This document shows positions 43,019 through 55,829 of a stretch of DNA of 64,000 nt, piece by piece (the stretch's first letter is position 1; every line of letters starts with the position of its first letter). Position numbers and translations under genes: made by a program. Below the pieces are notes generated by a model that saw only the letters and a list, made by a program, of their open reading frames with translations, was not told the DNA's origin and made no database searches. The DNA is from Lampris incognitus (Eukaryota > Chordata > Actinopteri > Lampriformes > Lampridae). The stretch lies in the NCBI RefSeq assembly GCF_029633865.1, contig NC_079214.1, positions 24,820,873 through 24,884,872 of the forward strand, written 5' to 3'.

Positions 43019-43565
43019 ATTTATGCTGTTGCCATCTATGCAGGATGCAGGATTTGTTTTCCCCGAAAAAAGGGCGTGGTGGTGATGAGAGCCTAATCTG
43101 GATGACGTATTGCCAGTCTGGTGTATCGGAATAACGAATGGGACTTACTTCCGGGATCTGAGCCCCCCACCCATTTGTCACTTTTCCACCTGACTGAGCC
43201 TTGCGAAGGAAAATTTGTGAGCCGGCTTTGCAAAGCTAGATGTTTACATGGATCACTAAATCAGAAATGATTAGCTGGTTTCAACAGAGGTACAAGACAG
43301 AGGTGACACTTAGGACCAACAGTGACTCGCTTGTTTAGTCTGGCCATTTTCTCCCGATTCAAGATAAGCAAAAGGGGAAGTCACATTGATTTCATAGTTT
43401 CCTACCGCATACATGTCATACTCCGCCACCAATTAGGGAACTGCCCACTGTTCCAATGGCCCATTATTCTGGAGCCCCAAGTCAGAAAATGTCCCATTGG
43501 GCCAAAAGCCCATTTGTGTGATAGCCCGTTATCCCAAAAACAAAAACCCACTGCTCCAAGGTCAA
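43019..43565. other. no gene seen
   Basis: Unique-looking sequence between SINE-A and the Penelope-like remnant. Confidence 0.3.
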
Positions 43566-44043
43566 AGTTGAATCAGTTCATCTGCACACATTTATTGACA
43601 AATATGTTTCATCATTCATCTAAGTGACCGCTTCAGTCTAAACTGACTTCAGGTATCCCCACCCTTACAAACAATACAGTGGCATAATGACCGAAACCAA
43701 CGATCGGTTTCATATGCAAATAAGTGTGACAATTAACTAGAGTTACAATTGCCATGTGTACTATTCACAGAGGATTTTGGAATGGTTGCAATCACAGCAT
43801 TGTCAGATGGCCACAGATGTACTCTTACCCCCCCCCCCCCGGTTCAGGGATGGTCATTCCCTCTTTACATAGATAGTCTCTTGGACTCCCCGTTCAAACC
43901 AGTGTTTCTCCCTATAAAGGATGTGCACATCCTCATCCTTGAAAGAGTGGCCACTGCCCTGTAGATGGTGTAGACTGTGGAGTCCTGACGCGTTAGCTCT
44001 TCTGCGTATGCTCCAAAGACCCGTTGTTCCAGAAATACACACT
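43566..44043 (-). mobile_element. Penelope-like element 3' remnant (GIY-YIG region)
   Basis: Minus strand from 44042: IRRRANASGLHSLHHLQGSG, then HSFKDEDVHILYREKHWFER and GVQETIYVKRE, followed after a stop by PSLNRGGG. From memory this matches the C-terminal endonuclease part of fish Penelope-like elements (Poseidon/Neptune type). The 3' UTR follows with GAATGATGAAACATA. The GIY-YIG catalytic start and the RT are missing. A C-run at 43831-43844 lies in the coding end. Confidence 0.6.
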
Positions 44044-44777
44044 CTCCCTGCAGTTTTTTTGCCCTTAATATCTTAGCATATTTTGATGTGCAAATGCAAA
44101 GATACCATTTACTTCTAATTCACATTAATAGGAGTTGCAATATTGAAAGCACTTGAGAATGTCATCTCTACTTCACAAGAAATCAACGTTCATGTATTTA
44201 TCACTGGCCAGTTTAGATAAACGATTCGCAACAACACTGGACAAGTCGAGTCTTACATCGAAGTCTGTCATCCGTCAGATAATGTGACCATGCTTTTAAA
44301 ACACACTATTTCATACAGGATACGGCAGTCTCAAAGCAGTTAAATTCAGGCATAAAATTAGAAGTGGTCAAGATTAGGTATTCTGTTGGAGACGGTTAAT
44401 TTTTGACATGGGTTTGATGTGGTCAACATTTGGATTAGCAGGGTCACATAATGTGACGGGTCACAGATTTTGGTGTAACACCGGCAGTGACTGAACTGTA
44501 TTGTCTGTATCAACTATTTTCAGAGCAGTGGGCTTTTGTAATCGGGATAACGAGCTGTTGGACAAACAAGCTTTCGGTCCAATGGGACATTTTTCAGACT
44601 ATTTTAGTTTCGTAACAATTGCGTGGCACTATCCATTACAACATGAGGTGAACCCCTTTTTTAAAATAATAAAGGTCACTTAATAAGGCACAATATTTCA
44701 TCAATATACCTATATGGTCTTCTTCAAAGACTAATAAATATTTGTTAACAATGTTCCTATGTCAGAGATGTTTTACT
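44044..44777. other. no gene seen
   Basis: AT-rich sequence with no recognised repeat or long frame. Confidence 0.3.
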
Positions 44778-44898
44778 ATGTATACCAGTAGCGAACCATT
44801 GGGTCTGGCAGTGGGCCCTCAACGGTGCAATGATATTGTCATCAGCCAAATTTTTGGGGTATTTTTTAATATGTGAACAGCTCTGATACACAGCTCTA

Positions 44899-44990
44899 AC
44901 ACACACACACACACACACAAAGTGCACCCATCGCAGCACCACAGGTGAAAACCTCCGACACACACAGCTCAACCACACACACACACACAC
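44899..44990. repeat. (AC)n microsatellites
   Basis: Two AC runs separated by unique sequence, inside hAT-3. Confidence 0.9.
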
Positions 44991-45439
44991 CACCAGTAAC
45001 TCAGTGCCTCAAGATCCACCAAAATCAAATCCATTGGATATCAAATAGCCTTTGTCTCTCTCCATACTTGGAAAACAATGAAAATGAAAATGACATGGCC
45101 TCCGCTTCTGGCCTACAACATCACTATGGATAGCGCGAGCATGCAGCGTCATAAAACCTCATCTTTACAATCCGACCAGACCAAGTCAAAGCAATTCATG
45201 AGCAAAGAATAAAAATAATAGAATTAACCTTCACATGCAGAATATGCCATGAGCAAAGTCGCAATACAATCATATGCAAAATATGTCAAACCTTACGCCA
45301 TAATATTGAGTATAGTAGGCCTAACGTTACATGAGCAAAGTGTGGTATTAACCAGCTATGAATAGCCATTACAATATGTAAAAGGAACACGCCAGCTTTG
45401 GAGTAAAATAAAATTGGGCAGCTGACCTTATTAGGCTAC

Positions 45440-45819
45440 TTGAATGTAAAGTCCATCCTTTGGTCTTTCTATGTGAAGTGGGCAATGGCAGCATCATGCA
45501 GTTTGTCCTTGGATTTAAGTTCCATCAGAAGACCTTTTTCTATGGACATCAGTGCCCAAGCTCCCAGTCAATCCTGTCCCGTTGTGTTTTGGGTGTGCGT
45601 CTTGATGCGCTTCAGGGCCGAGAAAGACCGCTCAACTGAAGAGGTGGATACGGGGATGGTCAACACCAGACAGGTGAGGTGATGAAGCATAGGCAAGACA
45701 AGAGCGGGAGTTGGCCTTCCATTTCCAACCACTTGTTGCTTTTCCCCGAAAGCACATCTTGAGAAGGGTAACGCTAAAAAGCTAGCTACAATGTTGCTCT
45801 CGTCTCCTCCTGTAGCCAT
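45440..45819 (-). pseudogene. hAT-3 transposase C-terminal dimerisation exon
   Basis: Read from 45819: LTIPVSTSSVERSFSALKRI followed by a KTHTQNTTGQD block, an in-frame stop, then LGAWALMSIEKGLLMELKSK and HDAAIAHF. This is the hATC domain of Charlie/ZMYM-type hAT proteins, which pairs transposase monomers. The catalytic core is absent from the element. Confidence 0.8.
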
Positions 45820-46666
45820 GCTTCATCTTTTAACTTCTTTCTCTAACTAAACTAAACTTCATCGCACTTGTCTGATACACAGACTAACATCAGTGATGTG
45901 CGGTTTGATTGGTTTAAGCGAATCAGTAAATCAAATCAAATCAATTTTATTTGTATAGCCCAATATCACAAATTACAAATTTGCCTCAGTGGACTTAACA
46001 GCAACACAACATCCTGTCCTTAGACCCTCTCATCGGATAAGGAACAAATCCCTAAAAAACCCTTTAACAGGGAGAAAAAAAATGGGAAGAAACCTCAGGG
46101 AGAGCAACAGAGGAGGGATCTCTCTCCCAAGACGAACAACGTGCAATGGATGTTGTGTTCACGCAATTTACATAATACAACATTGAAAGAAGATAACAGA
46201 ATTAGAATGGACATAAAATTTATTGAAGAACATGATGCCCAGGATGCCAAGCAGTGTCCAGACGCCACCGGAATAGTCCAGGACCCAAGCCACACGACCA
46301 GCGTCATCATGTAAAAAAAGAAAAACCTATTTGAGGAGTGGAAGGGCAGTCAGCATCCAAATGGCGACCACCATCACCACGGAGACCTGGGAGGAGAACC
46401 GACTGCACATGCATGCAAGAGAGACTCACATGACACCATTCAAACACAGAAAAAGAGAAAGGAGAAGACATCATTCAGAGAGAGAGAAAGACATGTTAGA
46501 GAAGAGAACAGTTTGCAATAGTCATTAGCCATAATCGATTAAGTCATCAATTAGTCATAATCTATACTCTGTAATCTATACTCGATAATCTCGTCGGCAG
46601 AACAGTGGTTGGTAAATTTATTGAGACAGAAAACCAACCTGCGGTCCAGTACAGGTTGTGAAGCAC

Positions 46667-47956
46667 TCAATTTAAAGGCAACTTATTGTAAGCTAAGGCA
46701 AAAAGATGAGTTTTAAGTTTGGATTTAAAGGACTCAACAGACTCTGATTGTCTGATGGCAGCAGGCAGGTTATTCCACAACAATGGAGCCTGATAGGAAA
46801 AGGCCCTGCCACCAGCTGACTTCTTTTTAACTTTGGGTACACACAGGAGCCCTGTATTTTGAGAACGAAGAGCTCGAGATGGCATGTAAGGTTTAAGGAG
46901 ATCAGACAGGTAGGATGGGGCAAGCCCATTTAGGATTTTAGAAGTCAGCAGAAGCACCTTGTATTCTGATCTGACATGGATAGGAAGCCAATGAAGGGAG
47001 GCAAGAATTGGTGTAATATGGTCAAATTTCCTAGTTTTAGTTAGGATTCTAGCAGCAGCATTCTGAACCAGATGAAGACTTTTAGTACTAGAATGTGGCA
47101 GACCTGAGAACAGAACATTACAGTAATCAAGTCTGGATGAAACAAATGCATGTATCAGAATCTCTGCGTCAGCCATGGAGAGAAAAGACCGAATTTTAGC
47201 TATGTTATGTAAGTGAAAAAAGGCAGTCTTGGTGATTTCTTTAATGTGCTTATCAAAGGAAAGGCTGGGATCAAACATAACACCAAGATTTTTGGCTGCC
47301 ACACTTTGTGAAACCACAGAGTTGTCGATTGTTATCGTTACTTGATCAAATTTGTGTCTGTGTCTAGCAGGGCCAATGACTAGCGTCTCGGTTTTATCTG
47401 AATTTAAAAGCAGAAAGTTAAGTGACATCCAGTTTTTCACAGTAGCCAAGCAGGCCTCGAAGTTAGTGATTTGAGTATGATCATCAGCCCTTATAGGCAC
47501 ATACAACTGAGTATCATCAGCATAGCAATGGAAATTTATTCCATAACTGCGTATAATTTGGCCAAGAGGTGTAATGTAAAGAGAGAAAAGTAGAGGGCCA
47601 AGAACTGAGCCCTGAGGCGCACCATATTTAACATCAGAAAATTTTGATATAATATTATTATAGCAGACACAATGTGTTCTTCCAGATAAGTAGGACTTAA
47701 GCCAAGAGAGAGCTAAGCCAGAGACACCAAAATTACAATTTAATCTATCTAAAAGCTTACAGTGATCAATGGTGTAAAAGGCTGCACTGAGGTCCAGTAG
47801 TAGAAGCACAGAAGTGGAATCAGAGTCGATAGCCAGTAAAAGATCATTTACCACTCTGGTCAGAGCAGTTTCAGTGGAGTGACAGGGCCTGAAAGCCGAC
47901 TGAAAAGGTTCATATAGATGGTTTTCTTTTATATGGGTCAAAAGTTGTTGATACAC
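46667..47956 (-). pseudogene. L2 reverse transcriptase, 429-residue open stretch
   Basis: The frame is open from 47956 to 46667, which is long for this window. It begins just after an in-frame stop (the upstream NNYRPVSNLSFFS block is read through it). Motifs: FQSAFRPCHSTETALTRVVN, LLLLDLSAAFYTIDHCKLLD (motif A, with the second conserved Asp changed to Tyr), YGAPQGSVLGPLLFSLYI, FHCYADDTQLYVP (active-site box intact), LNSDKTETLVIG, and the C-terminal HIAKIRSFLSMADAEILIHA and LHWLPIHVRSEYKVLLLT of L2/CR1 elements. The upstream half of ORF2 is truncated, so it is not a complete protein. Confidence 0.85.
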
Positions 47957-48377
47957 AACTCTCTCTAGTACTTAAGAGAAGAATGAAAGATTAGAGACTG
48001 GCCGATAGTTATTAAGAGACCCTGGATCAAGGTGCGGTTTTTTAAGTAGAGGTTTAACCACAGCGGTCTTAAAAGTGCTGGGAACAATGCCAGTAGTAAG
48101 AGATAAATTAACGATGTCTAGCATAGTAGGTCCAAGAAAAGGCCAGAGGTCTTTAAAAAGTTTTGCTGGTAAGGGATCAAGTAGTCAAGCAGTTGGTTTA
48201 GAAGCTGACACAAACTTTTCAAAGTATCAAGAGAGATAGTCTCAAAAGCTGTAATAACTGGAACTGTCAGTGACTTATTGTGTAGATTTGAATTTAGTAT
48301 GACAGGATCTGCAGGAGTAGATGGAGTTGAAGAGCTAATTTTGTTTAAGATCTCATCAACCTTATTGCAGAAACAAT

Positions 48378-48662
48378 CTAGAAATTCATGGGCTGTGAAT
48401 GGTCAGCAGCTAATAGACGACTGTTTTTAGTAAGTTTAGATACAGTGTCAAAGAGAAATCTGGGGTTATGTTTATTAATATTTATTAAGTGAGAGAGATA
48501 CAATGTTTTTGCAGTAGATAAAGCGTGCTTGTATTTCAATAAACACTTGTGCCACGATAGGTAAAAAGCTTCCAATTTTGATTTTCGCCATTTACGTCTC
48601 CTGCAGATCCGCTTAAGAGCACGTGTCTCATCATTTGGATCGCCAGTGTGAAAGTCGGTCAA
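48378..48662 (-). pseudogene. L2 ORF2 linker fragment
   Basis: NDETRALKRICRRRKWRKSK and LYLSHLININKHNPRFLFDT match the region between the endonuclease and RT in fish L2. The frame is lost between 48378 and 47956, and the element is truncated at about 48664. Confidence 0.75.
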
Positions 48663-49104
48663 TCACAAGTAATGCCTCAGCAACCGCACATCATTCTTTT
48701 ATATGAGTGAGCCCTCGTCTGGATAGGTCTGGACTTCTAGGGCGATATTTTTTTTTGCCCCAGCCACTACAACAGCAAAATAGAAGTGGCTGATTCACCT
48801 GTCACTTTCTAAATAAACACACAAGCACAAGGACTTCTAGCAGTCCTAACCAATGAGTGAGCCAACCAGCTAACCCTTTCTCTGCCAAGAGACAGCAACA
48901 AAATCTGATTGGATAACTCGATTTTCATGGTTTCAGGGCAGTAACCCTTTCATTACTGAAGCAAACTTGATGGAAACTAGGGCTAGAATTAGAAGGGAGA
49001 ATTATTATTAAATGAAAGATTTTAAATATAGCATTTAAAATGTTGATATGATGGGTCTTCTCTGAAGTCCTAGAAGTCCCTAAGGGTTCCCCTCTGATGT
49101 ATAC

Positions 49105-51280
49105 TGTATGCTGTTACAGATAAATAAACAACAAAAGAAACACCAAAAAAAGATGTTTTTGAAAGCTTAAATGATTGTCCCATTTGACCGTGTTAAAGCC
49201 CTGTGAAAGAAGTCAGCAGTGGTTTGTTTTTCTCAATACTGAAGCGATCAGTGAAGTTTTTTGTGATTCTAAATGATGCCTGACAACAGTTTAATAGACT
49301 GGGTTAAAAAAAAAAAATTGAGCCTATCCATTGAGGAGACTTAAACAGGTATTGCCACATTGACAAGGCTATTCTTTCGCCACAGACCCACAAAAGTGAA
49401 AGATGATGCACTTCTAGGGGAAAAGGATACACAGGGAACACACACAGACCTTGAGTCTTATCTTTCTAGACATACACTGCATGCTTGCACATTTGCAGAC
49501 ATTCACACACACCCGTGTACACACACATACACCCTTGCCGAGAAGGAGTACACCACTTCGACATTAAAAGCAGATGACCCAAACATTCATTTGGCACATT
49601 TTTACCCTCAAGAGCTCTTGATTATAAACAATGTTGACAAAGGATTACCAAATGTGGCTGTCTGTCATGAGAAAGGGAAAAAAATGAATACAGATGTCGT
49701 CTCCATTTTACAGCCTGGTTACATCTTGTGAATTCCTGCCCAGAGGGGGGGAAAAAAGGTTGCTTTTATGTTTCCAATTAGATTGTGTGACAATAATCCC
49801 TTGTATAAATTATTCCCAGCCACAATAACAATTCCCAGCATGCAAGGTTGACTTTGGATATAGACTCGGTGGACTTTTATGTACCCACTCGACGAGAAGC
49901 CGGCAATTAAAGCTTCGGTTGAGACAGGATACGTCTGTTTTTGACCTTTTGACCTTATTGTGATCTTGCCGCTTTCCTGGGGGAAATCGAATTCCCCCGA
50001 GCTTCTATATCTTCACCAGATATCTTTATTATGGCCTCTTTTATCTAAGGTGAAACCTAATTCAAGGTAGTTATTAAGTAAGAAAAGACCAGGCAAAACT
50101 GAAATGTGAATTTCTGCCATACGACCGTCAGAGGCTGTTGCATAGACGGTTTCATTTCATTCAGCAATGTCCCACCAACCAAAGCCATTTTTCCCTGAAT
50201 GGAAAATGTTACCAATTCATTTTATTGAGCCTTTTATTCAATGTCAAGTGCGATGTCATTCCTCAAGCACTTTTCGTGTTGTTCGATTTGAACTGCAATT
50301 GATTATACCCTTATTGTGGTTAATTTCAAACAATCCAATGGTGCCATGTCGTGTAATTTAGTGGCGATGATTAAGAAAGCGCAACAACTGTAACCTGGAT
50401 TAGGATTAGCATCACTTGTCAGATCACTGCAAGCCTGTAATTTGAATTAGACTACAGTACTCATGATATTTATATTGCAGTGCAGCATAAAGCATAATTT
50501 TCAATCATTTTGAAAACCACTTATGCTATCATTTTGACCTTTATTTCAATGTTTATCAAAGATGAGAATATGTATGCTTGTTCTTTTTAGATTTTTGAAT
50601 GTACCCATTACATACAGCGCATCACCAGTTCCCATTTCTTGATGTAGACCAGAAACATGACAGAACTGTTTCCCCGTCACACCAAGATTGCTTGATTCTC
50701 CACATATATTGTCAGTTTCTATAAATGCAAAGGTGGTTGCTATACAAGTCTTATCGTCGAAACTTACCAGTAGAATTTAATTTTGCATTGATAACGGAGA
50801 AAGTCTTAACCTGGCTAACAGCCATAGTGAACTGTAAACAACACAGTGCAAATTAAATACGTGCTCCTTAATACTGTAATAATTTTAATGGGACGATTGC
50901 TGAGAATAATAATGAAAAAATATTTGAACTGCCAGGTTAAAATTGTTATCCTTTATATCACTGCGCAATTTTTCCATTGTGAGGTTGTTTTTTTTTGGTT
51001 GTTTTTTTATCCTTGATAAAAATTAAAGTCAAAGCCCATTAATATATGGAACAAAGTAAAAGCAATGTATGAAGACCATCAGGATGCTCCACGTGAACAT
51101 TTTTCTAGAATAAAAAAAAAGTTAACAGTAGGAATCTGTAAAAGAGGTCCTAAACACTTAAACGTGTTTTTTGAACTATGACTGTGTGGGGATGAAACAC
51201 ATCAATGCTGGTGTTAATACTGACATTTCTTACCAAATTTATAAAAATCGGCATTTCATGGGTTCAAAATGGTTCAACAC
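49105..51280. other. intergenic, no gene seen
   Basis: Long unique-looking, AT-rich sequence. Open frames here (for example 49360-49731 and 50167-50361) have no recognisable content or splice context. Confidence 0.45.
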
Positions 51281-51287
51281 GGCATCT

Positions 51288-51698
51288 GTCGTTTTTGGGA
51301 TTCCCCCCCGCCTTTTTCTCCCCAATTGTATCTGGCCAATTACCCCACTCTTCAAAGCCGTCCCAGTCTCTGCTCCACCCCCTCTGCCTATCCGGGGTGG
51401 GCCGCAAACTACCATATGCCTCCTCCGATACATGTGGAGTCGCCAGCCACTTCGTTCACCTGACAGTGAGGAGTTTTGCCAGGGGGATGTAGTGCATGGG
51501 ACGATCACGCTATTCCCCCCCAGTTCCCCCTCCTCCCTGAACAGGCGCCCCGACTGACCAGAGATGCTTGTGCAGCCACCAGGACACATACCCGCAGACA
51601 CAGCCAATTGTGTCTGTAGGGACACCCGACCAAGCCCGAAGTAACATGGGGATTGTATAGGCAACGGAATAGACCACCACGCCACCCAGATGCCCCTT
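51288..51698 (-). mobile_element. SINE-B (tRNA-like), second copy
   Basis: It is homologous to the copy at 41231-41687 over its length (TCTCCCCAATTGTATCTGGC, GTGGAGTCGCCAGCCACTTC, CAGTGAGGAGTTTTGCCAGG). GGCATCT occurs at both edges (51281-51287 and 51699-51705) and is the likely duplication. Confidence 0.85.
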
Positions 51699-51789
51699 GG
51701 CATCTACCATTTTAAACCAGCCCTGACCTTGCAAGGGGTTGAGACTTATTACGTCATGAAATAATAAAAAAAAAAGTTAATGCTCTCTA

Positions 51790-52040
51790 GTCAGAGGTGG
51801 GCGACCCACCTCCCCCTTCCATCTGCGGTGTTGCTGCGGTTGGGGCATCTTCGCAGCATGTTATTCCCGTTTCCACTCAATTTTTGCTCGGCTTTTGTCG
51901 AATTCGTCCGACCTTGTGTCGGAAGGCGGGCTGGTGGAGGGGACCGGCGGCAACTCTAGATGCGTACCGGGCCTTCTCGCTGATTGCCCCCCAGCTACTC
52001 CCGCCTCACCTCCCCACCTTCCTTCTCAGCCCCTCCCCAC
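51790..52040. other. GC- and CpG-rich segment
   Basis: CpG dinucleotides are frequent (GGACCGGCGGCAACTC, TTTTGTCGAATTCGTCCGAC) compared with the AT-rich surroundings. No coding sequence is evident. It could be a small CpG island or a recent repeat not yet depleted of CpG. Confidence 0.35.
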
Positions 52041-52404
52041 CCACTTTTTTAGCATTTTTACAAATTATGCGGTGGGTGGAGTCAGGCTCAGACCAGGGGA
52101 GGAAGTTACACTTTAATCATAGGTCTGCCTTTGCGACGGTGTGTTCTTCCTTCCTTTATCCTTGAAGTGGAAGTTTCACCGCAACATCATAACAATGAAG
52201 TCAATTGTGGGGTCTCCTACTTCGTAATGAATTACAGGAAAAATGGAGGCATAGCCAAGACACCTTAAGGCCCTGTTCTCACCTTGTCAAAATGGCCCTT
52301 TACATTGACTCTCTTGACAAAATGCCTCTGATTTTGTATTTCTTTATAATGCAGTTTCTCTTACCTCTTGGTGCCATGATTTAATCTTCCGCTGTATAGC
52401 ACAC

Positions 52405-52560
52405 ATTTACATGTTTAGCAGATATTTTCTTTTTATCCAAAGTGACTTAGAAAGAGTTCCCTGTGACACAGAGCTGAGCTGGAGGCAACGCTGGGGCTCG
52501 AACCATGAACCTCAGCATTATTCTGCTTGCCTGGTGGTTAACATATGGTTATGTAGAACC
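52405..52560 (-). mobile_element. degenerate tRNA-headed SINE with L2-like tail
   Basis: Minus strand: a head with a B-box-like GGTTCGAGCCC, then AAGTCACTTTGGATAAAAAG and TCTGCTAAACATGTAAATG, a tail widely seen in fish V-SINE-like families. It is diverged, so family naming is tentative. Confidence 0.5.
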
Positions 52561-54515
52561 CAAACATGGTTTGCTGTTGTGGATACGGCACTGTTAGGGA
52601 ACCAGCGTGGTGTGGTAGTTCAACAGAATGCTAATGGTTGTCTCCTTTTGGAGTACTTCTCACTGTATTTGGAATAGGTGTGGATGGATTACCTCCTCCA
52701 AACAACCTAATGCTGCAAAAATCTTAAAGCCAAGACATCTAGCCCAAGTATTCTTTTGAGTCACATGTTTAACCAGGGTAAATTATCTAACAATCAGCAA
52801 GTCATTTGCTTTTAATTAGGCTGTACTACAGCAAGAAGGCAGCTTTCTATCCACCATGTTTTTTTTTAAGCATCATGAGAATGTACTGACTGCATCTGAA
52901 AAAAATGAGGTGGCTCTGTACAGCCAGCAAAATATTCAGTCTTTCAGGCTCACAACTGCTCATCCAGTTCTCATCATGGAATCAAACAGCCTTTTCCAAC
53001 CACACTAACAAGCTCTAGCTTACGCCCTAGGGCCTAAACCCAACATCTTTAAAGATAACTGGAGCAGCCAGAGGTAGCCTCAGCCATGTTTCCAAGCACC
53101 AGCAACCCAATGTTCAGCCCACAGCCTTATCCCATTAAACCACATACCCGGCCTCATGTGTTGCGCCACGAGCAGACGTGCAAAACTGGGTCGATTTTCC
53201 GTTTGAGAGGGAGAGATTATTGAAAAGAGGTGATGGGAGGGACGACAGAAAGACAGGAAGAAGGAGGTAGGGGGATTTGGGCCCATCTGTTTCTCAGTAA
53301 GTCAATGGGTAGAGGGTAGAAGCCAAGCAGATACACTAAGCATTAGTGGTTAACCGAGTACTAATGAGGGAAGAAGAAAAACATTGAGCTCAGATGAAAC
53401 CATTTAGCATACAGTGGTATACAATGTCCCTATTGCGTTTCAAGGAAAGATGGCCAACACTCGCGTAAACCCCCACATGTAATTACCAAAAGGGATGAGG
53501 GGAAGCAGAGTTTGGACCTGTTTCTAATCTCTGCATGTGTTTGTGTGTTAACCCCTCTTTTAAGTACGTGAATCTGCTTTAAATCATGTATTCCATACAT
53601 GCACTTCCACATCCTTGATATGGCTAACGTATAGGGGCACTTCATTGGGCACAGCTCTGGTGTAGTCATTGCACGTAAAGCTTGATCCCCTGCCAAGGTT
53701 TGGGCTCTAGGGTTTTCATCGCTCCGATCGCCTCTTCCCTTGTCCAACCCCACCGTGCTATCCCCCACCTTTCTTGCCCAAAGCTCTGGAATAAATCCTG
53801 GGAAATGAGTGCCTCCTACCCCGTCTGCCACACACTCCCAGGTGTGCCTTTCCCAGGTCAACCAAGGATCAGACAGTTACACCGCCAAGTGTTGCAAAGG
53901 GGGATACAGAGCGAGAGAGAGGGAGGCAGGGAGCAACAGAAAGATGAGAAGCAGAGAGGGAAAAAAAAGGAACAAGGTGGAATGAAAGAGAGAGAGAGAG
54001 CGAGAGAGGTTTGAACTGGGAATGCGAGCCATGCTGAAACCATCCAACTCAAATCAGCACCATGTGTCCTCCAGAGCGTTATTATCCCATAAATGAACTT
54101 TATTGAGGCAACAAAGTGTTTTGGAACTCTGCAAAAACATTAAAGGGGCCAAGCGTAGTCCGATCCCTCTGGGGATTAATGAAAAGAGAGGGGCCCCTAG
54201 CCCCATGTTCACTGCCCCCAGTGTGGCCCTCACAACCTGGCTGGGCTGCCTGAATTATGGCCCATTAGTGACAACGAAATTGTTAGTAATCACACCAAGG
54301 AACCAAAGATGGCAAAAACCTCTTGACTGACCTGACCTTTGGAATTAGCCAGGAAGGAGAGGAGGTAGAGAGAGAAACAGGGAAATGTAGGGAGGAAATT
54401 AAGGAAGGAAAGAAGTTTTACAGGCAGGAGAAGCTTAAGAAACAATGGTAGATGGTGAGATATGAAGGGTGAAAATGGAATACTTAAAACAAGCAGGATT
54501 TAGTGCATATAAAGC

Positions 54516-54518
<3 letters not shown>
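52561..54518. other. intergenic, no gene seen
   Basis: No recognised gene or repeat; purine-rich GA stretches at 53900-54010. Open frames at 53430-53861 and 53682-54014 overlap on opposite strands and look like chance. Confidence 0.4.

Positions 54519-54578
<60 letters not shown>
54519..54578. repeat. (GA)n microsatellite, ~30 units
   Basis: An uninterrupted GA dinucleotide run of about 60 bp. Confidence 0.97.
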
Positions 54579-54583
<5 letters not shown>

Positions 54584-55799
54584 AGGGAACAGATCAAGTG
54601 ATGAGGCTTAAAGAAATATTCTAAGCGTGTGCTGAACAGAACGAGGTAATCAAACATTTTAAATGTCACTATAAGAGTCCATGGAGTTGAGATATTGCTA
54701 ACAGCAGTCCTGTGAAGGCGGAGAGAGGAGTTATTTGTCAGTAGACAGCTGTGACAGATTTAAAAAAAAAACTCATGAAATATTGTTCAATATGTGTGAA
54801 TATATATCTTATACATGTAGTCTATATAGACCCCCACCCCCACCCACCCAGACACATTGACCATTAACGCTTTTGATCAAGGAACAGTGGAAGGGCAACG
54901 TTACCCAAGACGTCGCCCGTTTTAGGGTGAAGACTATGAAAGAGGTGGGACCCTCAGGGAGCGGATGGGGGGGGGGGTTACTGTGGTTAACCAAATGGAT
55001 GTATGGGACTGATTAGGGGTCTGGAAATGAGATTAAAGAAAGATCTATTCGACAGATTGAATTGTATCTGCCATAATTGCTGAGAACAGCTTATTCAGTG
55101 CAGACCGCAAATAACAGCGTCATAAAACCGCGGAAGGTGGGGGTGGGAGGAGGGAGGACTGCCACTTGAAACCAGCAGGCTTTTCTTAAAACAATCAAGT
55201 CCAGGACAAGTCTTGCATCAATTAGAGGGTATATTTTTGTGTGTGCGTGTGTTTAATATGGAGGGTGTAATAAAGGGATGTATAAGCTCGCCATAAACAC
55301 TTGGTAAAACTATTTTACAAAAAGGTATATGTTCAAATAAACATACAGGCAAGTTTAACGGCATGCTCCTTCTTGAATGCTTCTTGCAGCGCGCTGCTAC
55401 TGTGCATGCCACGATTTCATCTGCTCTGAGACGCGGACCTAAGATAGTTTGGATGTCTCCATCTTGAGGGAAACAGCTCAGTGTCCCGTTACCAAAAGTT
55501 TTAATGAAAAATAAATCTTGTGAGGAGAAAAAAAAAAGCAACAGACAAATCAATAGAACGACAGGCTCAAAGATAAAAGTGAACACTGTGTGCCAAAGAG
55601 GCCCTCACTTTCATTCCTGGGTTGATTGTACTTAAAGTGAAACCACATGAACTGTGCTGTTCCCATAAGAGGGAGAGAAGTAGATGTTATAATAATAGAC
55701 ACATGCCTTGTTTAGTATGAAAACGTGCTATGTATATTGCATTAACCTATCAAGGACTTTTCTGAACAGATTTTTTTAAAAAAAGAAAGCACCAGACAA
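54579..55799. other. intergenic, no gene seen
   Basis: No recognised features. It lies 3' of the predicted end of the uaca transcript. Confidence 0.4.
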
Positions 55800-55823
55800 A
55801 AATAGTTTTCTATGTTAGGCACT

Positions 55824-55829
55824 TTTATT
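55824..55829 (-). terminator. candidate polyadenylation signal AATAAA
   Basis: TTTATT on the plus strand, hence AATAAA on the minus strand, ~2.08 kb after the uaca stop. No transcript evidence is available here. Confidence 0.35.

Larger units (their letters stand above)
45927..48664 (-). mobile_element. L2 LINE, 5'-truncated, 2.7 kb
   Basis: Minus strand: a linker region at 48662-48378, the RT gene at 47956-46667, then a 3' UTR (TTGTTCCTTATCCGATGAGA, AATTTGTGATATTGGGC) ending in a (GATTT)n-like tail at 45927. The endonuclease is missing at the 5' end. It sits inside hAT-3. The same 3' end recurs at 34557-34691 and 57143-57216. Confidence 0.85.
44786..49096 (-). mobile_element. hAT transposon 3, deletion derivative containing an L2 LINE
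   Basis: A perfect 8-bp duplication, ATGTATAC, lies at 44778-44785 and 49097-49104. The left terminus is CAGTAGCGAACCATTGGG; the right, reverse-complemented, is CAGAGGGGAACCCTTAGGG, similar over the first ~20 bases. Without the L2 (45927-48664) it is about 1.57 kb and keeps only a C-terminal transposase piece, so it is non-autonomous. Its 5' part is 48665-49096. Confidence 0.8.

Noticed and set aside
49360..49731. Possible small gene of 123 codons
   Set aside because: The peptide is partly a CA-rich simple-sequence translation (HTHP-type runs) with no recognisable domain or splice context.
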